NCBI GenBank assembly: GCA_005402585.1
Contig: BIFP01000052.1
Span: forward strand, 62,001-126,000
From: Micromonosporaceae bacterium KJ-029
GTDB lineage: Bacteria > Actinomycetota > Actinomycetes > Mycobacteriales > Micromonosporaceae
Length of the DNA stretch: 64,000 nt
Reading direction: 5' to 3'
Of the stretch, positions 1-9,191 are shown piece after piece. A program made the position numbers and the translations under genes. The stretch's first letter is position 1. The number at the start of each line of letters is the position of its first letter. The notes beneath the pieces were generated by a model that was not told the origin of the DNA, made no database searches, and saw only the letters and a program-made list of their open reading frames with translations.

Positions 1-3000
1 ACCGCACCCCGTCGAGGTGCTCCAGCAGGTTGAGCGCGACGAACGACCAGGCGCCCTGGTTGGCCGGCTCCTCCTGCACCCAGGCGAAGTCCTCCGCGTT
101 CGGGAACTGCGCCAGGGCGGCCCGGATCTCCTCCACCGGCATCGGGTAGAGCTGCTCCAGTCGGATGATCGCCGTGTCGGTGATGCCGCGCTCCTGCCGG
201 GCCTGGAACAGGTCGTAGTAGACCTTGCCGGAGCAGAGCAGCACCCGCTTGACCTGCTCCGGAGCCGGGGCGGCCTGGTCGCCCAGCACCGGGGAGAAGG
301 TGCCGGTGGTGAAGTCCTCCACCGACGAGACACAGAGCTTGTGCCGCAGCAGGGACTTCGGCGTGAACACCACCAGCGGCTTGCGCTTCGGCGAGAGGGC
401 CTGGCGACGCAGCAGGTGGAAGTAGTTCGCCGGGGTGGTCGGGATGACCACCCGCATGTTGTCCTCGGCGCACAGCTGGAGGAACCGCTCCGGGCGACCG
501 GAGGTGTGGTCCGGGCCCTGCCCCTCGTGGCCGTGCGGCAGCAGCAGGGTGACCGCCGAGCGCTGGCCCCACTTCACCTCGCCGGAGGAGATGAACTCGT
601 CGATGACCGACTGGGAGCCGTTGACGAAGTCGCCGAACTGCGCCTCCCAGCAGACCAGCGCGTCGAGGTTCTCCACCGAGTAGCCGTACTCGAAGCCCAT
701 CGCGGCGTACTCGGACAGCAGTGAGTCGTGCACGAAGAACCGGGATCGCTCGCCGTCGCCGGTCAGCGACTGCAACGGCAGGTAGTCGTCGCCGGTCACG
801 GCGTCGACGATCGAGGCGTGCCGCTGCACGAAGGTGCCGCGGCGCGAGTCCTGCCCGGCAAGCCGGACGGTGACCCCGTCGTGCAGCAGCGCGCCGAAGG
901 CGATGATCTCGCCGAAGCCCCAGTCGATGTTGCCCTCGACGGCCATCCGGGCCCGCCGGTCGAGCAGTTGCTGGATCCGCTTGTGCGGGGTGAAGCCGTC
1001 GGGCAGGCTGACGTGCGCCTCACCGATGGCCTTGATCACCGACGCCTCGGTCGCCGTTTCCACCTGCGGCTCCGGCTCGTCCTGGCGGGCCGGCCGGCTC
1101 AGCTGGCGCGGCGTGCTGGCCGCGTCGCGGGTGGCCTTGAACACCCGTTCGAGCTGGGCCTGGTAGTCGCGCAGCAGTTCCTCGGCGTCCTCCACGGTGA
1201 TGTCACCCCGCCCGATCAGCTCCTCGGTGTAGAGCTTGCGGACCGAACGCTTCGAGTCGATGATCTTGTACATCTGGGGGTTGGACATCGAGGGGTCGTC
1301 ACCCTCGTTGTGCCCGCGCCGCCGGTAGCAGACCAGGTCGATGACGACGTCCTTGTTGAACGTCTGCCGGTACTCGAAGGCCAGCCGGGCGACCCGGACC
1401 ACGGCCTCAGGGTCGTCGCCGTTGACGTGGAAGATCGGCGCCTGGATCATCCGGGCCACGTCGGTGCTGTAGAGGCTGGAGCGGGAGTACTCCGGGGCGG
1501 TGGTGAAGCCGACCTGGTTGTTGACCACGACGTGCACGGTCCCGCCGGTGCGGTAGCCGCGTAGCTGGGAGAGGTTGAGCGTCTCGGCCACCACGCCCTG
1601 GCCGGCGAAGGCGGCGTCGCCGTGCACCGCCAGCGGCAGCACGGTGTAGCCCTCCAGCTTGAGGTCGATGCGGTCCTGCTTGGCCCGCACGATGCCCTCC
1701 AGCACCGGGTCGACGGCCTCCAGGTGGGACGGGTTCGCCACCACCGAGACCTTGACCGAGTGGTCGCCGTCGGGCGTGGTGAACTTGCCGTTCTGGCCGA
1801 GGTGGTACTTCACGTCGCCCGAGCCCTGGGTGGAGCGCGGGTCCAGGTGCCCCTCGAACTCCGAGAAGATCTTCTCGTACGGCTTGCCGACGATGTTGGC
1901 CAGCACGTTGAGCCGGCCCCGGTGCGCCATGCCGATGACGACCTCGTCCAGGTCGCCCTCGGCGGCGGCCTCCAGCACCTCGCCGAGCAGCGGGATCAGC
2001 GACTCGCCGCCCTCCAGCGAGAAGCGCTTCTGGCCGACGTACTTGGTCTGCAGGAAGGTCTCGAACGCCTCGGCCGCGTTGAGCCGGTTGAGGACGTGCT
2101 TCTGCTCGTCGGCCGCCGGCTTCTCGTACTTGCGCTCGACCCGCTCCTGGATCCAGCGGCGCTCGGCCGGGTCCTGGATGTGCATGTACTCGATGCCGAC
2201 CCGGCGGCAGTACGAGTCGCGCAGCACGCCGAGGATCTCCCGCAGCCGCATCCGCTGCCGGCCGGCGAAGCCGTTGACCGGGAAGGTGCGGTCCAGATCC
2301 CACAGGGTCAGCCCGTGCTGGAGAACGTCCAGGTCCGGGTGCTTGCGGATCTTGAACTCCAGCGGGTCGGTGTCGGCCATCAGGTGGCCACGGACCCGGT
2401 ACGAGTGGATCAGCTCGTGCACCCGCGCGGTCTTGTTGATCTGACCCTCGCTGTCGACCGCGACGTCGCGCATCCACCGCACCGGCTCGTACGGGATACG
2501 CAGCGAGGTGAAGATCTGGTCGTAGAAGCCGTGCTCGCCGAGCAGCAGCTCGTGCATGACCTTGAGGAACTCGCCGGACTGCGCGCCCTGGATGATCCGG
2601 TGGTCGTACGTGCTGGTCAGCGTGATGACCTTGCTGACCGCCAGCTCCGCCAGGGTGGCCTCGCTCATGCCCTGGTACGGCGCCGGGTACTCCATCGCGC
2701 CGACCCCGATGATGGCGCTCTGGCCCTGCATCAGCCGCGGCATGGAGTGCACGGTGCCGATGCCGCCGGGGTTGGTCAGCGAGATGGTGGTGCCCGAGTA
2801 GTCCTCCATGGTCAGCTCGTTGCGGCGGGCGCGCCGGACCACGTCCTCGTACGCCTGCCAGAACTGCCGGAAGTCCATCTTCTCGCAGCCCTTGATGGAG
2901 GGGACCACCAGGTTGCGGCTGCCGTCGGGCTTGGTCAGGTCGATCGCGATGCCGAGGTTGACGTGCTCCGGGCGGATCATCGCCGGCTTGCCGTCGACCT

Positions 3001-3616
3001 GGGCGAAGGAGTTGTTCATCTCCGGGTGCGCGACCAGCGCCCGGACCAGCGCGTAGCCGACCAGGTGGGTGAAGCTGACCTTGCCACCGCGCCCCCGGGC
3101 GAGGTGGTTGTTGATCACGATGCGGTTGTCCACCAGGAGCTTGGCCGGCACGGCGCGCACGCTGGTCGCGGTCGGCACGGCCAGAGAAGCGTCCATGTTC
3201 TGGACGATCTTGGCGGCGACGCCGCGCAGCGGCGTGGTCTGCGGCCCCGCGGTGGTCGGCGCGGTCTTCGCCGGCTGGGCCTTCGCCGGGGCCGGGGCGG
3301 TCGCCGCGCGGGTCGCGGCCTTGGCGGCCGGCTCGGGCTTGGCCGCCGGTGCGGCCTTCGCGGCCGGCTCGGCCTTGGCCGGGGCGGTCTCCTTGCGGGC
3401 GGGCTCGGCCACGGTGGTGGTCGGCCGGCCGGCGCCGTCACCCTCGGCCGGGCGGGCTGTGCCCGGTCCGGGACGGTAGTCGGCGAAGAAGTCGTGCCAG
3501 GCCGGGTCGACGCTGGTGGGGTCAGCGAGGTAGCGCTGGTACATCTCCTCGACGACCCACTCGTTCGGGCCGAAACCCGCCAGTGGGTTCTCCTGCGAAG
3601 TCTGCTGGGTCGACAC
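1..3616 (-). CDS. kgd: Multifunctional 2-oxoglutarate decarboxylase/dehydrogenase E1-E2 (partial, C-terminus off window)
   Basis: Cytosolic TCA-cycle enzyme: ThDP-dependent decarboxylation of 2-oxoglutarate plus an E2-type acyltransferase activity, as in mycobacterial Kgd/SucA. The visible 1205 codons compare with about 1230 in mycobacteria, so only the last few dozen residues are missing. Order: N-terminal motif GFGPNEWVVEEMYQRYL (residues about 15-31), an Ala/Pro/Lys-rich linker (about 45-115), an E2 catalytic domain ending in YDHRIIQGAQ (His near 339), then the E1 part with a ThDP site from HGDAAFAGQG to NNQVGF (about 665-700). There is no lipoyl domain, as usual for this family. The GTG start at 3616 follows an AGAGGCG stretch. 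The gene is monocistronic here, divergent from nothing nearby. The reading frame is clean. Confidence 0.96.
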   Translation of the reverse strand, partial: MSTQQTSQENPLAGFGPNEWVVEEMYQRYLADPTSVDPAWHDFFADYRPGPGTARPAEGDGAGRPTTTVAEPARKETAPAKAEPAAKAAPAAKPEPAAKAATRAATAPAPAKAQPAKTAPTTAGPQTTPLRGVAAKIVQNMDASLAVPTATSVRAVPAKLLVDNRIVINNHLARGRGGKVSFTHLVGYALVRALVAHPEMNNSFAQVDGKPAMIRPEHVNLGIAIDLTKPDGSRNLVVPSIKGCEKMDFRQFWQAYEDVVRRARRNELTMEDYSGTTISLTNPGGIGTVHSMPRLMQGQSAIIGVGAMEYPAPYQGMSEATLAELAVSKVITLTSTYDHRIIQGAQSGEFLKVMHELLLGEHGFYDQIFTSLRIPYEPVRWMRDVAVDSEGQINKTARVHELIHSYRVRGHLMADTDPLEFKIRKHPDLDVLQHGLTLWDLDRTFPVNGFAGRQRMRLREILGVLRDSYCRRVGIEYMHIQDPAERRWIQERVERKYEKPAADEQKHVLNRLNAAEAFETFLQTKYVGQKRFSLEGGESLIPLLGEVLEAAAEGDLDEVVIGMAHRGRLNVLANIVGKPYEKIFSEFEGHLDPRSTQGSGDVKYHLGQNGKFTTPDGDHSVKVSVVANPSHLEAVDPVLEGIVRAKQDRIDLKLEGYTVLPLAVHGDAAFAGQGVVAETLNLSQLRGYRTGGTVHVVVNNQVGFTTAPEYSRSSLYSTDVARMIQAPIFHVNGDDPEAVVRVARLAFEYRQTFNKDVVIDLVCYRRRGHNEGDDPSMSNPQMYKIIDSKRSVRKLYTEELIGRGDITVEDAEELLRDYQAQLERVFKATRDAASTPRQLSRPARQDEPEPQVETATEASVIKAIGEAHVSLPDGFTPHKRIQQLLDRRARMAVEGNIDWGFGEIIAFGALLHDGVTVRLAGQDSRRGTFVQRHASIVDAVTGDDYLPLQSLTGDGERSRFFVHDSLLSEYAAMGFEYGYSVENLDALVCWEAQFGDFVNGSQSVIDEFISSGEVKWGQRSAVTLLLPHGHEGQGPDHTSGRPERFLQLCAEDNMRVVIPTTPANYFHLLRRQALSPKRKPLVVFTPKSLLRHKLCVSSVEDFTTGTFSPVLGDQAAPAPEQVKRVLLCSGKVYYDLFQARQERGITDTAIIRLEQLYPMPVEEIRAALAQFPNAEDFAWVQEEPANQGAWSFVALNLLEHLDGVR

Positions 3617-3812
3617 GGCCGGTAATCGCCTCTTTCACGCGGGTTTGTGTGTCACGCGGTGTCCCGGTGCGCCGGGGCGGGCGCACAGGACGGATCCCAG
3701 GCTACGCCGTACTGATCGCTGAGGCATTTCCGCCTCCGCCGCGTGGTCCGATTCACAGAAGATGCCAGAAGTTCGGTAAGCGCTGCGCGTCCCGTTCCTA
3801 GCTGCTATGGCC

Positions 3813-3857
3813 GAAGGGCCCGGTTCGCCGGCTTTCCACCGTTGAACCGGGCCCTTC
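3813..3857 (-). terminator. GGGCCC-type hairpin downstream of the ABC transporter operon
   Basis: Perfect 14-bp inverted repeat GAAGGGCCCGGTTC (3813-3826) / GAACCGGGCCCTTC (3844-3857) with a 17-nt loop. It lies between the 3' end of the ABC permease and the kgd promoter region, so it probably terminates the ABC operon. It resembles the other GGGCCC hairpins of this window but lacks the GTTAA flank. Confidence 0.7.
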
Positions 3858-3893
3858 AGGCTGCTGCGCCGGGCCCCAACCCGACCGGGTAGG

Positions 3894-4709
3894 TCAGGAG
3901 ATGTCGCGGCGCCGGGTGATCAGGACCCCGATGATGCCGCTGACCAGGGCATAGCCTGCCAGCACGAGGGCACCGACCCACCAGGCGGGATACATCTCGT
4001 TCTCCCCTGGTGTGATCATGATGGTGGACGCGGCAGCCGGCCAGATCACCTGCCACTTGAGCACGGCCACGTTGTCCAACCAGCTCGCCAGCAGGAAGAA
4101 GAGCAGGCCGACCACCTGTGTACCGATCAGGTAGAGCACCGAGGCGGTGATCACCGCGCCCAACTGGTTGGTGATCAGGGTGCCGATGCCCACGCCCAGC
4201 ACGGTCCAGATGGCGTACGCCAGCAGGTTGAGCAACAACGCCCGCTGGACCTCCCACTCCCCGAGCAGGGTGCCGTGGTCGTTCAGGCTCAGGAAGGCGG
4301 CTCCGGCACCGAGGTCGATCAGCGTGGTCACCAGCCAGAACGCGAAACCCAGCAGGCTGGCCGCGATGAGCTTGCTGACGATCACCGTGGTCCGGCGCGG
4401 GGTGGTCAGGAAGGTGGTGGTCGCGGTCTGGTGGAAGAACTCGTTGGTGACCATCAGGATGCCGATGAGCATCACGAACATCAGCCCGAGGTACTGCCCC
4501 GAGGTGTAAATGCTCGCCGCCTGTGCCGGAGCGGAGGCGACATCGCCGGTGAGGCCGAACTGCTCCCCGCCGCCGTTCAGCGTCTCGTGGGCCACCCAGG
4601 CGTTGAACGGGAAGGCCAGGGCGATCGACAGGAACGCCCCGATGGCCAGCCACCACCAGGTGCTGGTCGTACGGATCTTGAGCAGTTCGGAGCGGACCAG
4701 GTTGCTCAT
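3894..4709 (-). CDS. ABC transporter permease (ABC-2 type)
   Basis: Integral membrane subunit, 271 aa, with about six hydrophobic segments (residues about 17-35, 70-90, 115-140, 155-185, 190-215, 240-262). It begins MSNLVRSELLKIRTTSTWWW, a typical start for actinobacterial ABC-2 permeases encoded next to a single ATPase. The ATG at 4709 overlaps the ATPase stop (ATGA), so the two are translationally coupled. The long extracellular stretch after the first TM segment is usual for the family. Substrate unknown; relatives are annotated as multidrug or lantibiotic-immunity exporters, but nothing here identifies the cargo. Confidence 0.9.
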   Translation of the reverse strand: MSNLVRSELLKIRTTSTWWWLAIGAFLSIALAFPFNAWVAHETLNGGGEQFGLTGDVASAPAQAASIYTSGQYLGLMFVMLIGILMVTNEFFHQTATTTFLTTPRRTTVIVSKLIAASLLGFAFWLVTTLIDLGAGAAFLSLNDHGTLLGEWEVQRALLLNLLAYAIWTVLGVGIGTLITNQLGAVITASVLYLIGTQVVGLLFFLLASWLDNVAVLKWQVIWPAAASTIMITPGENEMYPAWWVGALVLAGYALVSGIIGVLITRRRDIS

Positions 4710-5641
4710 CGAATGCCCGCCTTTCCGGCCGTCAGCTCCAGGAACACGCCTTCCAGGTCGGGGCGTTCGGTGGTCAACTCGTGCAACTCCACGCCGGCGG
4801 CCAGCGCCGCCCGGCCCACGGCCGGGGCGTCCACCCCGGTGACCAGGAGTGCGCCCTGCTCGTCGGTCTCCACCTTGGCCGGCCCGCCGGCCAGCGCCGT
4901 GGTCAGCGCCTCCGCCTGCGGGGTGCGGACCCGGACCCGGGCGCTCTGCGCCATCGACCCGATCACCTGGTCGACCGGACCCTGCCGGACCAGCTGCCCG
5001 GCCGCGATGATCACCACGTCGTCGGCCAGGAGCTGCATCTCCGACAGCAGGTGGCTGGAGACCAGCACGGTGCGGCCCTCGGCGGCCAGGCCCTTGAGGA
5101 ACCCACGCATCCACCGGATGCCCTCCGGGTCCAGACCGTTGGCCGGCTCGTCGAGGATGAGCACCCGCGGGTCGCCGAGCATCGCGGCAGCGATGCCGAG
5201 CCGCTGCTTCATACCCAGCGAGTAGCCCTTGAACTTGCGCTTCGCCGCCGGAGTGAGGCCGACCAGGGCGAGCGCCTCGTCGGCCCGCTGCCGGGGCAAC
5301 CCGGCCGCCGCGCAGATCACCCGCAGGTGGTTGATGCCGGTGCGGCCCTTGTGCGCGCTGGATGCCTCCAGTACCGCGCCGACGTGCCGCAGCGGGTCGG
5401 ACAGTTCGGGGTACCGCCGGCCGCCGATGGTCGCCGATCCGGCGGTCGGCGTGACCAGGTTCAGCAGCATGCGCAGGGTGGTGGTCTTGCCCGCGCCGTT
5501 CGGGCCGAGGAAGCCGGTGACCCGGCCCGGCTCGACCGTGAACGACAGGTTGTTCACCGCACGGACGTTGCGGTACTGCTTGGTCAGGCCGGATACCACG
5601 ATCTGTGCGTCATTGGTGGGGCGTGGCTGCCCGTCGGACAT
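4706..5641 (-). CDS. ABC transporter ATP-binding protein
   Basis: 311-aa ATPase partner of the overlapping permease. Walker A is GPNGAGKTTT (about residues 50-59), the signature motif is the variant YSLGMKQRLG instead of LSGGQ, and Walker B is VLILDEPANGLDP, followed by the H-loop SSHLL. The LGMKQR signature is common in the DrrA/BcrA-like exporters of actinomycetes. A C-terminal accessory domain (about 215-311) follows the nucleotide-binding core. The start ATG at 5641 has a strong GGAGGAG site; the longer upstream frame lacks one. It is the first gene of a two-gene operon whose promoter must lie in 5642-5789. Confidence 0.93.
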   Translation of the reverse strand: MSDGQPRPTNDAQIVVSGLTKQYRNVRAVNNLSFTVEPGRVTGFLGPNGAGKTTTLRMLLNLVTPTAGSATIGGRRYPELSDPLRHVGAVLEASSAHKGRTGINHLRVICAAAGLPRQRADEALALVGLTPAAKRKFKGYSLGMKQRLGIAAAMLGDPRVLILDEPANGLDPEGIRWMRGFLKGLAAEGRTVLVSSHLLSEMQLLADDVVIIAAGQLVRQGPVDQVIGSMAQSARVRVRTPQAEALTTALAGGPAKVETDEQGALLVTGVDAPAVGRAALAAGVELHELTTERPDLEGVFLELTAGKAGIR

Positions 5642-5789
5642 CGTTCTCCTCCCGTTTGGCGCCGGGATGCGCCGTTGCACAGCGTGACGGTAGTGGTCAA
5701 CCAAATCAATCGGGCGCGCTCCGTAGATCGTGATCCATCCCAGGCAGGAGACGCCTCATCCCTAGGTACGACCCGATCGACGGTGATGG

Positions 5790-6437
5790 TCATACGGCGA
5801 TCCAGGTGGCACGGGCGCGGGCGAGCAGGGCACCGTCCGGCCCGTACAGGCTGGTGCGCACCAGCGCCTTGCGTCCCTCGGTGCCGACCGCCGCGCCGGT
5901 CACCACGCACTCGTCCCCCGGGCGGGGCACCGCCTCGACCAGAGCCGCGATCCGGCCGAGCACGTACGGGCGGCCGGCGCCGATCACCGTCCAGCCGCCG
6001 GGGCAGTCCAGGGCGGCCCAGACCGTGGCGACGCCGACCTGCTCCGGCACCCGCACCGGTGCCGCCGTCCGGCCGTCCGGCAGCCGTCCGGGGAAGATCC
6101 GTAGACCGTCGGCGCGGTCCGGGCCGCAGACGTAGCAGCCCGGAAACGGGTGGTCCACCAGCCCGGCGTACGCCGCCGAGGCGGCTCGGGCGGTCGCCAG
6201 GTCGACCGGCGGCACCACCTCGTCGAGCCGCTCCGCCGGGCGCACCTGCGCGACCACCTCGCCGGCAGGGTCGCGCACCTCCCCGTCGACCAGCGCCAGC
6301 GGGGTGTCCAGCGGCGGCGGCCGGCGCAGGGTCACCTCGACCGGCCCGTCTCCGCCGTACGCCTCGGCGAAGACGCCGGCGCTCCAGCCCCCGTTGCCCG
6401 AGCCGGGTGGCCCGTTGAAACGCGCCTCGATGATCAT
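5790..6437 (-). CDS. Hotdog-fold thioesterase-like protein
   Basis: 215-aa soluble protein starting MIIEARFNGPPGSGNGGW, with a GGAGGAG site before the ATG at 6437. It contains FPGCYVCGPDRADGLRIFPG, a Cys-x-x-Cys motif that I recall from a conserved actinobacterial family with an acyl-CoA thioesterase-like (hotdog) fold, although catalytic residues cannot be assigned by eye. The C-terminal half (WAALDCPGGW, then beta-strand-like segments) also fits a hotdog. The gene is divergent from the olsB-like gene, with 186 bp between the starts. The reading frame runs further upstream across the neighbouring gene, but that extension has no coding support. Function assignment is tentative. Confidence 0.72.
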   Translation of the reverse strand: MIIEARFNGPPGSGNGGWSAGVFAEAYGGDGPVEVTLRRPPPLDTPLALVDGEVRDPAGEVVAQVRPAERLDEVVPPVDLATARAASAAYAGLVDHPFPGCYVCGPDRADGLRIFPGRLPDGRTAAPVRVPEQVGVATVWAALDCPGGWTVIGAGRPYVLGRIAALVEAVPRPGDECVVTGAAVGTEGRKALVRTSLYGPDGALLARARATWIAV

Positions 6438-6623
6438 CGAACTCCTCCCGCCCGCGCCGGCCACCTCGCCCGGCACCCCGGCAGCCTCGCACGGCCGCCG
6501 CGCGGCCACCGCCGGCGGGGCAGCCGCCAGCAGCGTGTCAGCCACCGGTCGCCGACCGGCGTTCACCGGATCGACACCCCTGCCCACCAGGGCCGGCAAC
6601 CCACCGGGCGTTACACAAGGGGT

Positions 6624-7388
6624 ATGGCCGTTCTGCCCGCCGCGGACGTAACCCTGACGACCAGCGGCTACATCCTCTCGATCGCCGACGACCCCATCCA
6701 GGTCGGGGCCGCCCAACGCCTGCGCCACCGGGTGTTCGCCGGTGAGCTGGGTGCGACCGTCTCCCCGGGCGAGCCCGAACTCGACCGTGACGCCTTCGAC
6801 CCGTACTGCGACCACCTGCTGGTGCGGCAGGAGAGCACCGGCGAGGTGGTCGGGACGTACCGCCTGCTTCCGCCGGGGCGCACCAGCCGCCGCTACGCCG
6901 AGGGCGAGTTCGACCTGACCGCGCTCGACCCGCTGTGGGGGCAGCTCGTCGAGGCGGGTCGCTCGTGCGTGCACCCCGACCACCGCACCGGTGCGGTGAT
7001 CAACCTGATGTGGGCCGGCATCGCCCGCTACCTGCACCTGCGGGGCCTGCGCTGGCTCGGCGGGTGCGCCTCGGTGCCGGTGGCCGACGGCGGCCTGGCC
7101 GCCGCCGAGGTGTGGGCCCAGGCGCGGGCCCGGCACCTGTCGCCGCCGCCGCTGCGGGTACGCCCGCTGCGGCCCTGGTTCGCCGAGCCGGGTGTCCCGA
7201 CCGAGCCGGTCGCCGGATCGGCCAAGCTGGTCCCGCCGCTGCTGCGCGGGTACCTCCGGCTCGGCGCCTGGGTCTGCGGCGAGCCGTCGCACGACCCGGA
7301 CTTCGGGGTGGCCGACTACTACGTCCTGCTCTCCATGGACCGGATGAACCCCCGCTACCTGCGGCACTTCCTCGGCGGGCAGCCGTGA
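6624..7388 (+). CDS. OlsB-like GNAT acyltransferase (ornithine lipid or hemolysin-like family)
   Basis: 254-aa protein of the hemolysin-like N-acyltransferase family, whose characterised member OlsB transfers a 3-hydroxyacyl group from ACP to ornithine. Family features visible are FRxRVFxxELG-like AQRLRHRVFAGELGA (about residues 30-44), DPYCDHLLV, VGTYRLL (about 75-81), LVEAGRSCVHPDHRTG (about 108-123) and a C-terminal DYYVLLSMD. An AAGGGG site precedes the ATG at 6624. Its stop overlaps the start of a PlsC-type acyltransferase (GTGA), the same pairing as olsB-olsA in proteobacteria. I infer ornithine lipid synthesis; another N-acyl amino acid is possible. Confidence 0.75.
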   Translation: MAVLPAADVTLTTSGYILSIADDPIQVGAAQRLRHRVFAGELGATVSPGEPELDRDAFDPYCDHLLVRQESTGEVVGTYRLLPPGRTSRRYAEGEFDLTALDPLWGQLVEAGRSCVHPDHRTGAVINLMWAGIARYLHLRGLRWLGGCASVPVADGGLAAAEVWAQARARHLSPPPLRVRPLRPWFAEPGVPTEPVAGSAKLVPPLLRGYLRLGAWVCGEPSHDPDFGVADYYVLLSMDRMNPRYLRHFLGGQP

Positions 7389-8413
7389 CCACGCTGGCGC
7401 ACCCGCTGTGGCGGCCGACTTCCGGGTGCAGCCCCGGCTGTCTGCCGCTGCCCGGCCAGTCCCCGGCCGTGCCGGTGCCCCAGCAGCTCGGGCGGGCCGC
7501 CGCCCTGGTCGGCATGCTCGGGCTCGGGATCGGGTTGGCGGCGTTGCTCCCGCTGCTGCCGACCCGGGAACGGTACGCCGGGACGCGCGCCTGGGCGCGG
7601 GCCACGGCGCGCGCCTGTGGCGTACGCCTGGAGGTGCGGGGCCACCTGCCCCGACGGCGCGCGCTGCTGGTGGCCAACCACGTCTCCTGGTGGGACATCC
7701 TGGCGGTGCTGGCGGTCGCGCCGGCCCGGATGGTGGCCAAGCACGAGGTGGGCCGCTGGCCGCTGGTCGGGCTGCTCGCCCGGGCTGCCGGCACCTTCTT
7801 CGTGGACCGCTCCCGCCCCCGCACCCTGCCCGTGACCGTGGGTCGGGTCGCGGCAGCGCTGCGGGCGGGCCGGTCCGTCGCGGTGTTCCCCGAGGGAACC
7901 ACCTGGTGCGGCGAGGGGGCGGCGTGCCGCCCGCCGGCCGGGTTCCGGCCGGCGATGTTCCAGGCCGCTATCGACGCCGGGGCGCCCGTGGTGCCGCTGC
8001 GGATCGGCTACCGGTGCGGCCCGGCCGGCGAGCCGACCACCGCGCCGGCCTTCGTCGGCGACGAGACCCTGCTGAACTCGGTGCGCCGGGTGCTCGCCGT
8101 CCGGGAGTTGAGGGTCACCGTCGAGATCGCCGCTCCGCTGCACCCGGCCCGCGCCGCCGACCGCCGAACGTTGGCCCGGGTCGCCGAATCGGCCGTCCAT
8201 CTCGTACCGTCGTCGGCGGTATCGTCACGTCCGGCGCTCGAACCGGTGCTCTGTCCGGAACCGGTGCCGGCGCCGCGTCCGGAAGCCGTACCGGTGCTAC
8301 CCGGCCCGGAGGTGGTGACGGGGTCGGCGTGGCCGGGCGCCCGACCGGTGCCGGCCGGGCCGGGGCCCGACGCGGGGAGCGCGTCCGATCGAGGGTTGCC
8401 GGTGGCCGCCTGA
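7385..8413 (+). CDS. PlsC-type 1-acyl-glycerol-phosphate / lyso-lipid acyltransferase (OlsA-like)
   Basis: 342-aa membrane-associated O-acyltransferase. The acyltransferase signature NHVSWWD (NHxxxxD, about residues 98-104) and FPEGTT (about 168-173) are present. One hydrophobic segment lies near 35-60. The GTG start at 7385 overlaps the preceding stop, implying coupled translation with the OlsB-like gene; together they could make lyso-ornithine lipid and then acylate it. The last 70 residues are Pro/Val/Ala-rich, low in complexity and not part of the acyltransferase fold. The gene ends 15 nt before the operator of the downstream two-component system, so it is a separate transcription unit. 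Confidence 0.82.
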   Translation: MTTLAHPLWRPTSGCSPGCLPLPGQSPAVPVPQQLGRAAALVGMLGLGIGLAALLPLLPTRERYAGTRAWARATARACGVRLEVRGHLPRRRALLVANHVSWWDILAVLAVAPARMVAKHEVGRWPLVGLLARAAGTFFVDRSRPRTLPVTVGRVAAALRAGRSVAVFPEGTTWCGEGAACRPPAGFRPAMFQAAIDAGAPVVPLRIGYRCGPAGEPTTAPAFVGDETLLNSVRRVLAVRELRVTVEIAAPLHPARAADRRTLARVAESAVHLVPSSAVSSRPALEPVLCPEPVPAPRPEAVPVLPGPEVVTGSAWPGARPVPAGPGPDAGSASDRGLPVAA

Positions 8414-8428
8414 TCAGGACGATCCGCT

Positions 8429-8455
8429 CTCAGGGTTTTTTCAGTATCCGCCCAG
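8429..8455 (+). promoter_or_regulatory. Triple YYCAG direct-repeat operator before the response regulator
   Basis: Three pentamers at exact 11-bp spacing: CTCAG (8429), TTCAG (8440), CCCAG (8451). The phasing of one helical turn is what OmpR/PhoB-type regulators bind as tandem dimers. An equivalent array precedes the htrA-like gene at 10750. It suggests autoregulation by the adjacent response regulator. Confidence 0.6.
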
Positions 8456-8489
8456 CGTGGGCGCAGCGACTGCGCGGATGATGGGCGGC

Positions 8490-9191
8490 ATGGCGGCTAC
8501 CCAGACCGAGGCGCGACTGCTCGTCGTCGAGGACGATCCCAACATCCTCGAACTGCTCTCCGCGAGCTTGCGCTTCGCCGGCTTCGACGTGGCGACCGCG
8601 ACCAGCGGCAGCGCCGCTCTCAGCGCGGCCCGGGACCACCGGCCGGACCTGGTGGTGCTCGACGTCATGCTGCCGGATCTCGACGGGTTCGAGGTGATCC
8701 GGATGATGCGCGAGGGTGGCACGCGTACCCCGGTGGTCTTCCTCACCGCCCGGGACGCCACCGACGACAAGATCCGCGGCCTCACCCTGGGCGGCGACGA
8801 CTACGTCACCAAGCCGTTCAGCCTGGAGGAGCTGACCGCCCGGATCCGGGCGGTGCTGCGCCGCACCAGCACCGGCGAGCAGGCGCCGGCCCGGCTCACC
8901 TTCGCCGACCTGGAGCTGGACGAGGAGACCCACGAGGTGTACCGGGCCGGCCAGCGGGTCCAGCTCTCGCCGACCGAGTTCAAGCTGCTGCGCTACCTGA
9001 TGCTCAACGCCAACCGGGTGCTGTCCAAGGCGCAGATCCTCGACCACGTCTGGAACTACGACTTCCGGGGCGACGACAACATCGTCGAGTCGTACATCTC
9101 CTACCTGCGGCGCAAGGTCGACACCACCGAACCCCGGCTGATCCACACCCTGCGTGGGGTCGGCTACGTGCTGCGCAAGCCGGCGGCGTGA
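8490..9191 (+). CDS. OmpR-family response regulator (MprA-like)
   Basis: 233-aa DNA-binding response regulator. The receiver domain starts RLLVVEDDPNILELL, the phosphoacceptor is Asp58 in LVVLDVMLPDLDGF, and the conserved Lys lies in DYVTKPFSLEEL. The C-terminal winged helix (about 135-233) has SPTEFKLLRYLMLNANRVLSK and the recognition region ending YLRRKVD...LRGVGYVLR. The start is uncertain: ATG 8490, ATG 8478/8481 and GTG 8457 are in frame; 8490 gives the usual family length. It overlaps the kinase gene (GTGA) and sits in the order regulator-kinase-HtrA protease, as for mycobacterial mprA-mprB-pepD. I infer an envelope-stress response. Confidence 0.92.
   Translation: MAATQTEARLLVVEDDPNILELLSASLRFAGFDVATATSGSAALSAARDHRPDLVVLDVMLPDLDGFEVIRMMREGGTRTPVVFLTARDATDDKIRGLTLGGDDYVTKPFSLEELTARIRAVLRRTSTGEQAPARLTFADLELDEETHEVYRAGQRVQLSPTEFKLLRYLMLNANRVLSKAQILDHVWNYDFRGDDNIVESYISYLRRKVDTTEPRLIHTLRGVGYVLRKPAA

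Noticed and set aside
1622..3625. 667-codon plus-strand open frame opposite kgd
   Set aside because: Its sequence is an antisense artefact; the minus strand encodes an uninterrupted Kgd with catalytic motifs.
6438..7367. Extension of the hotdog-like protein upstream to about 525 codons
   Set aside because: The extension is antisense to the OlsB-like gene and the ATG at 6437 has an ideal ribosome binding site.
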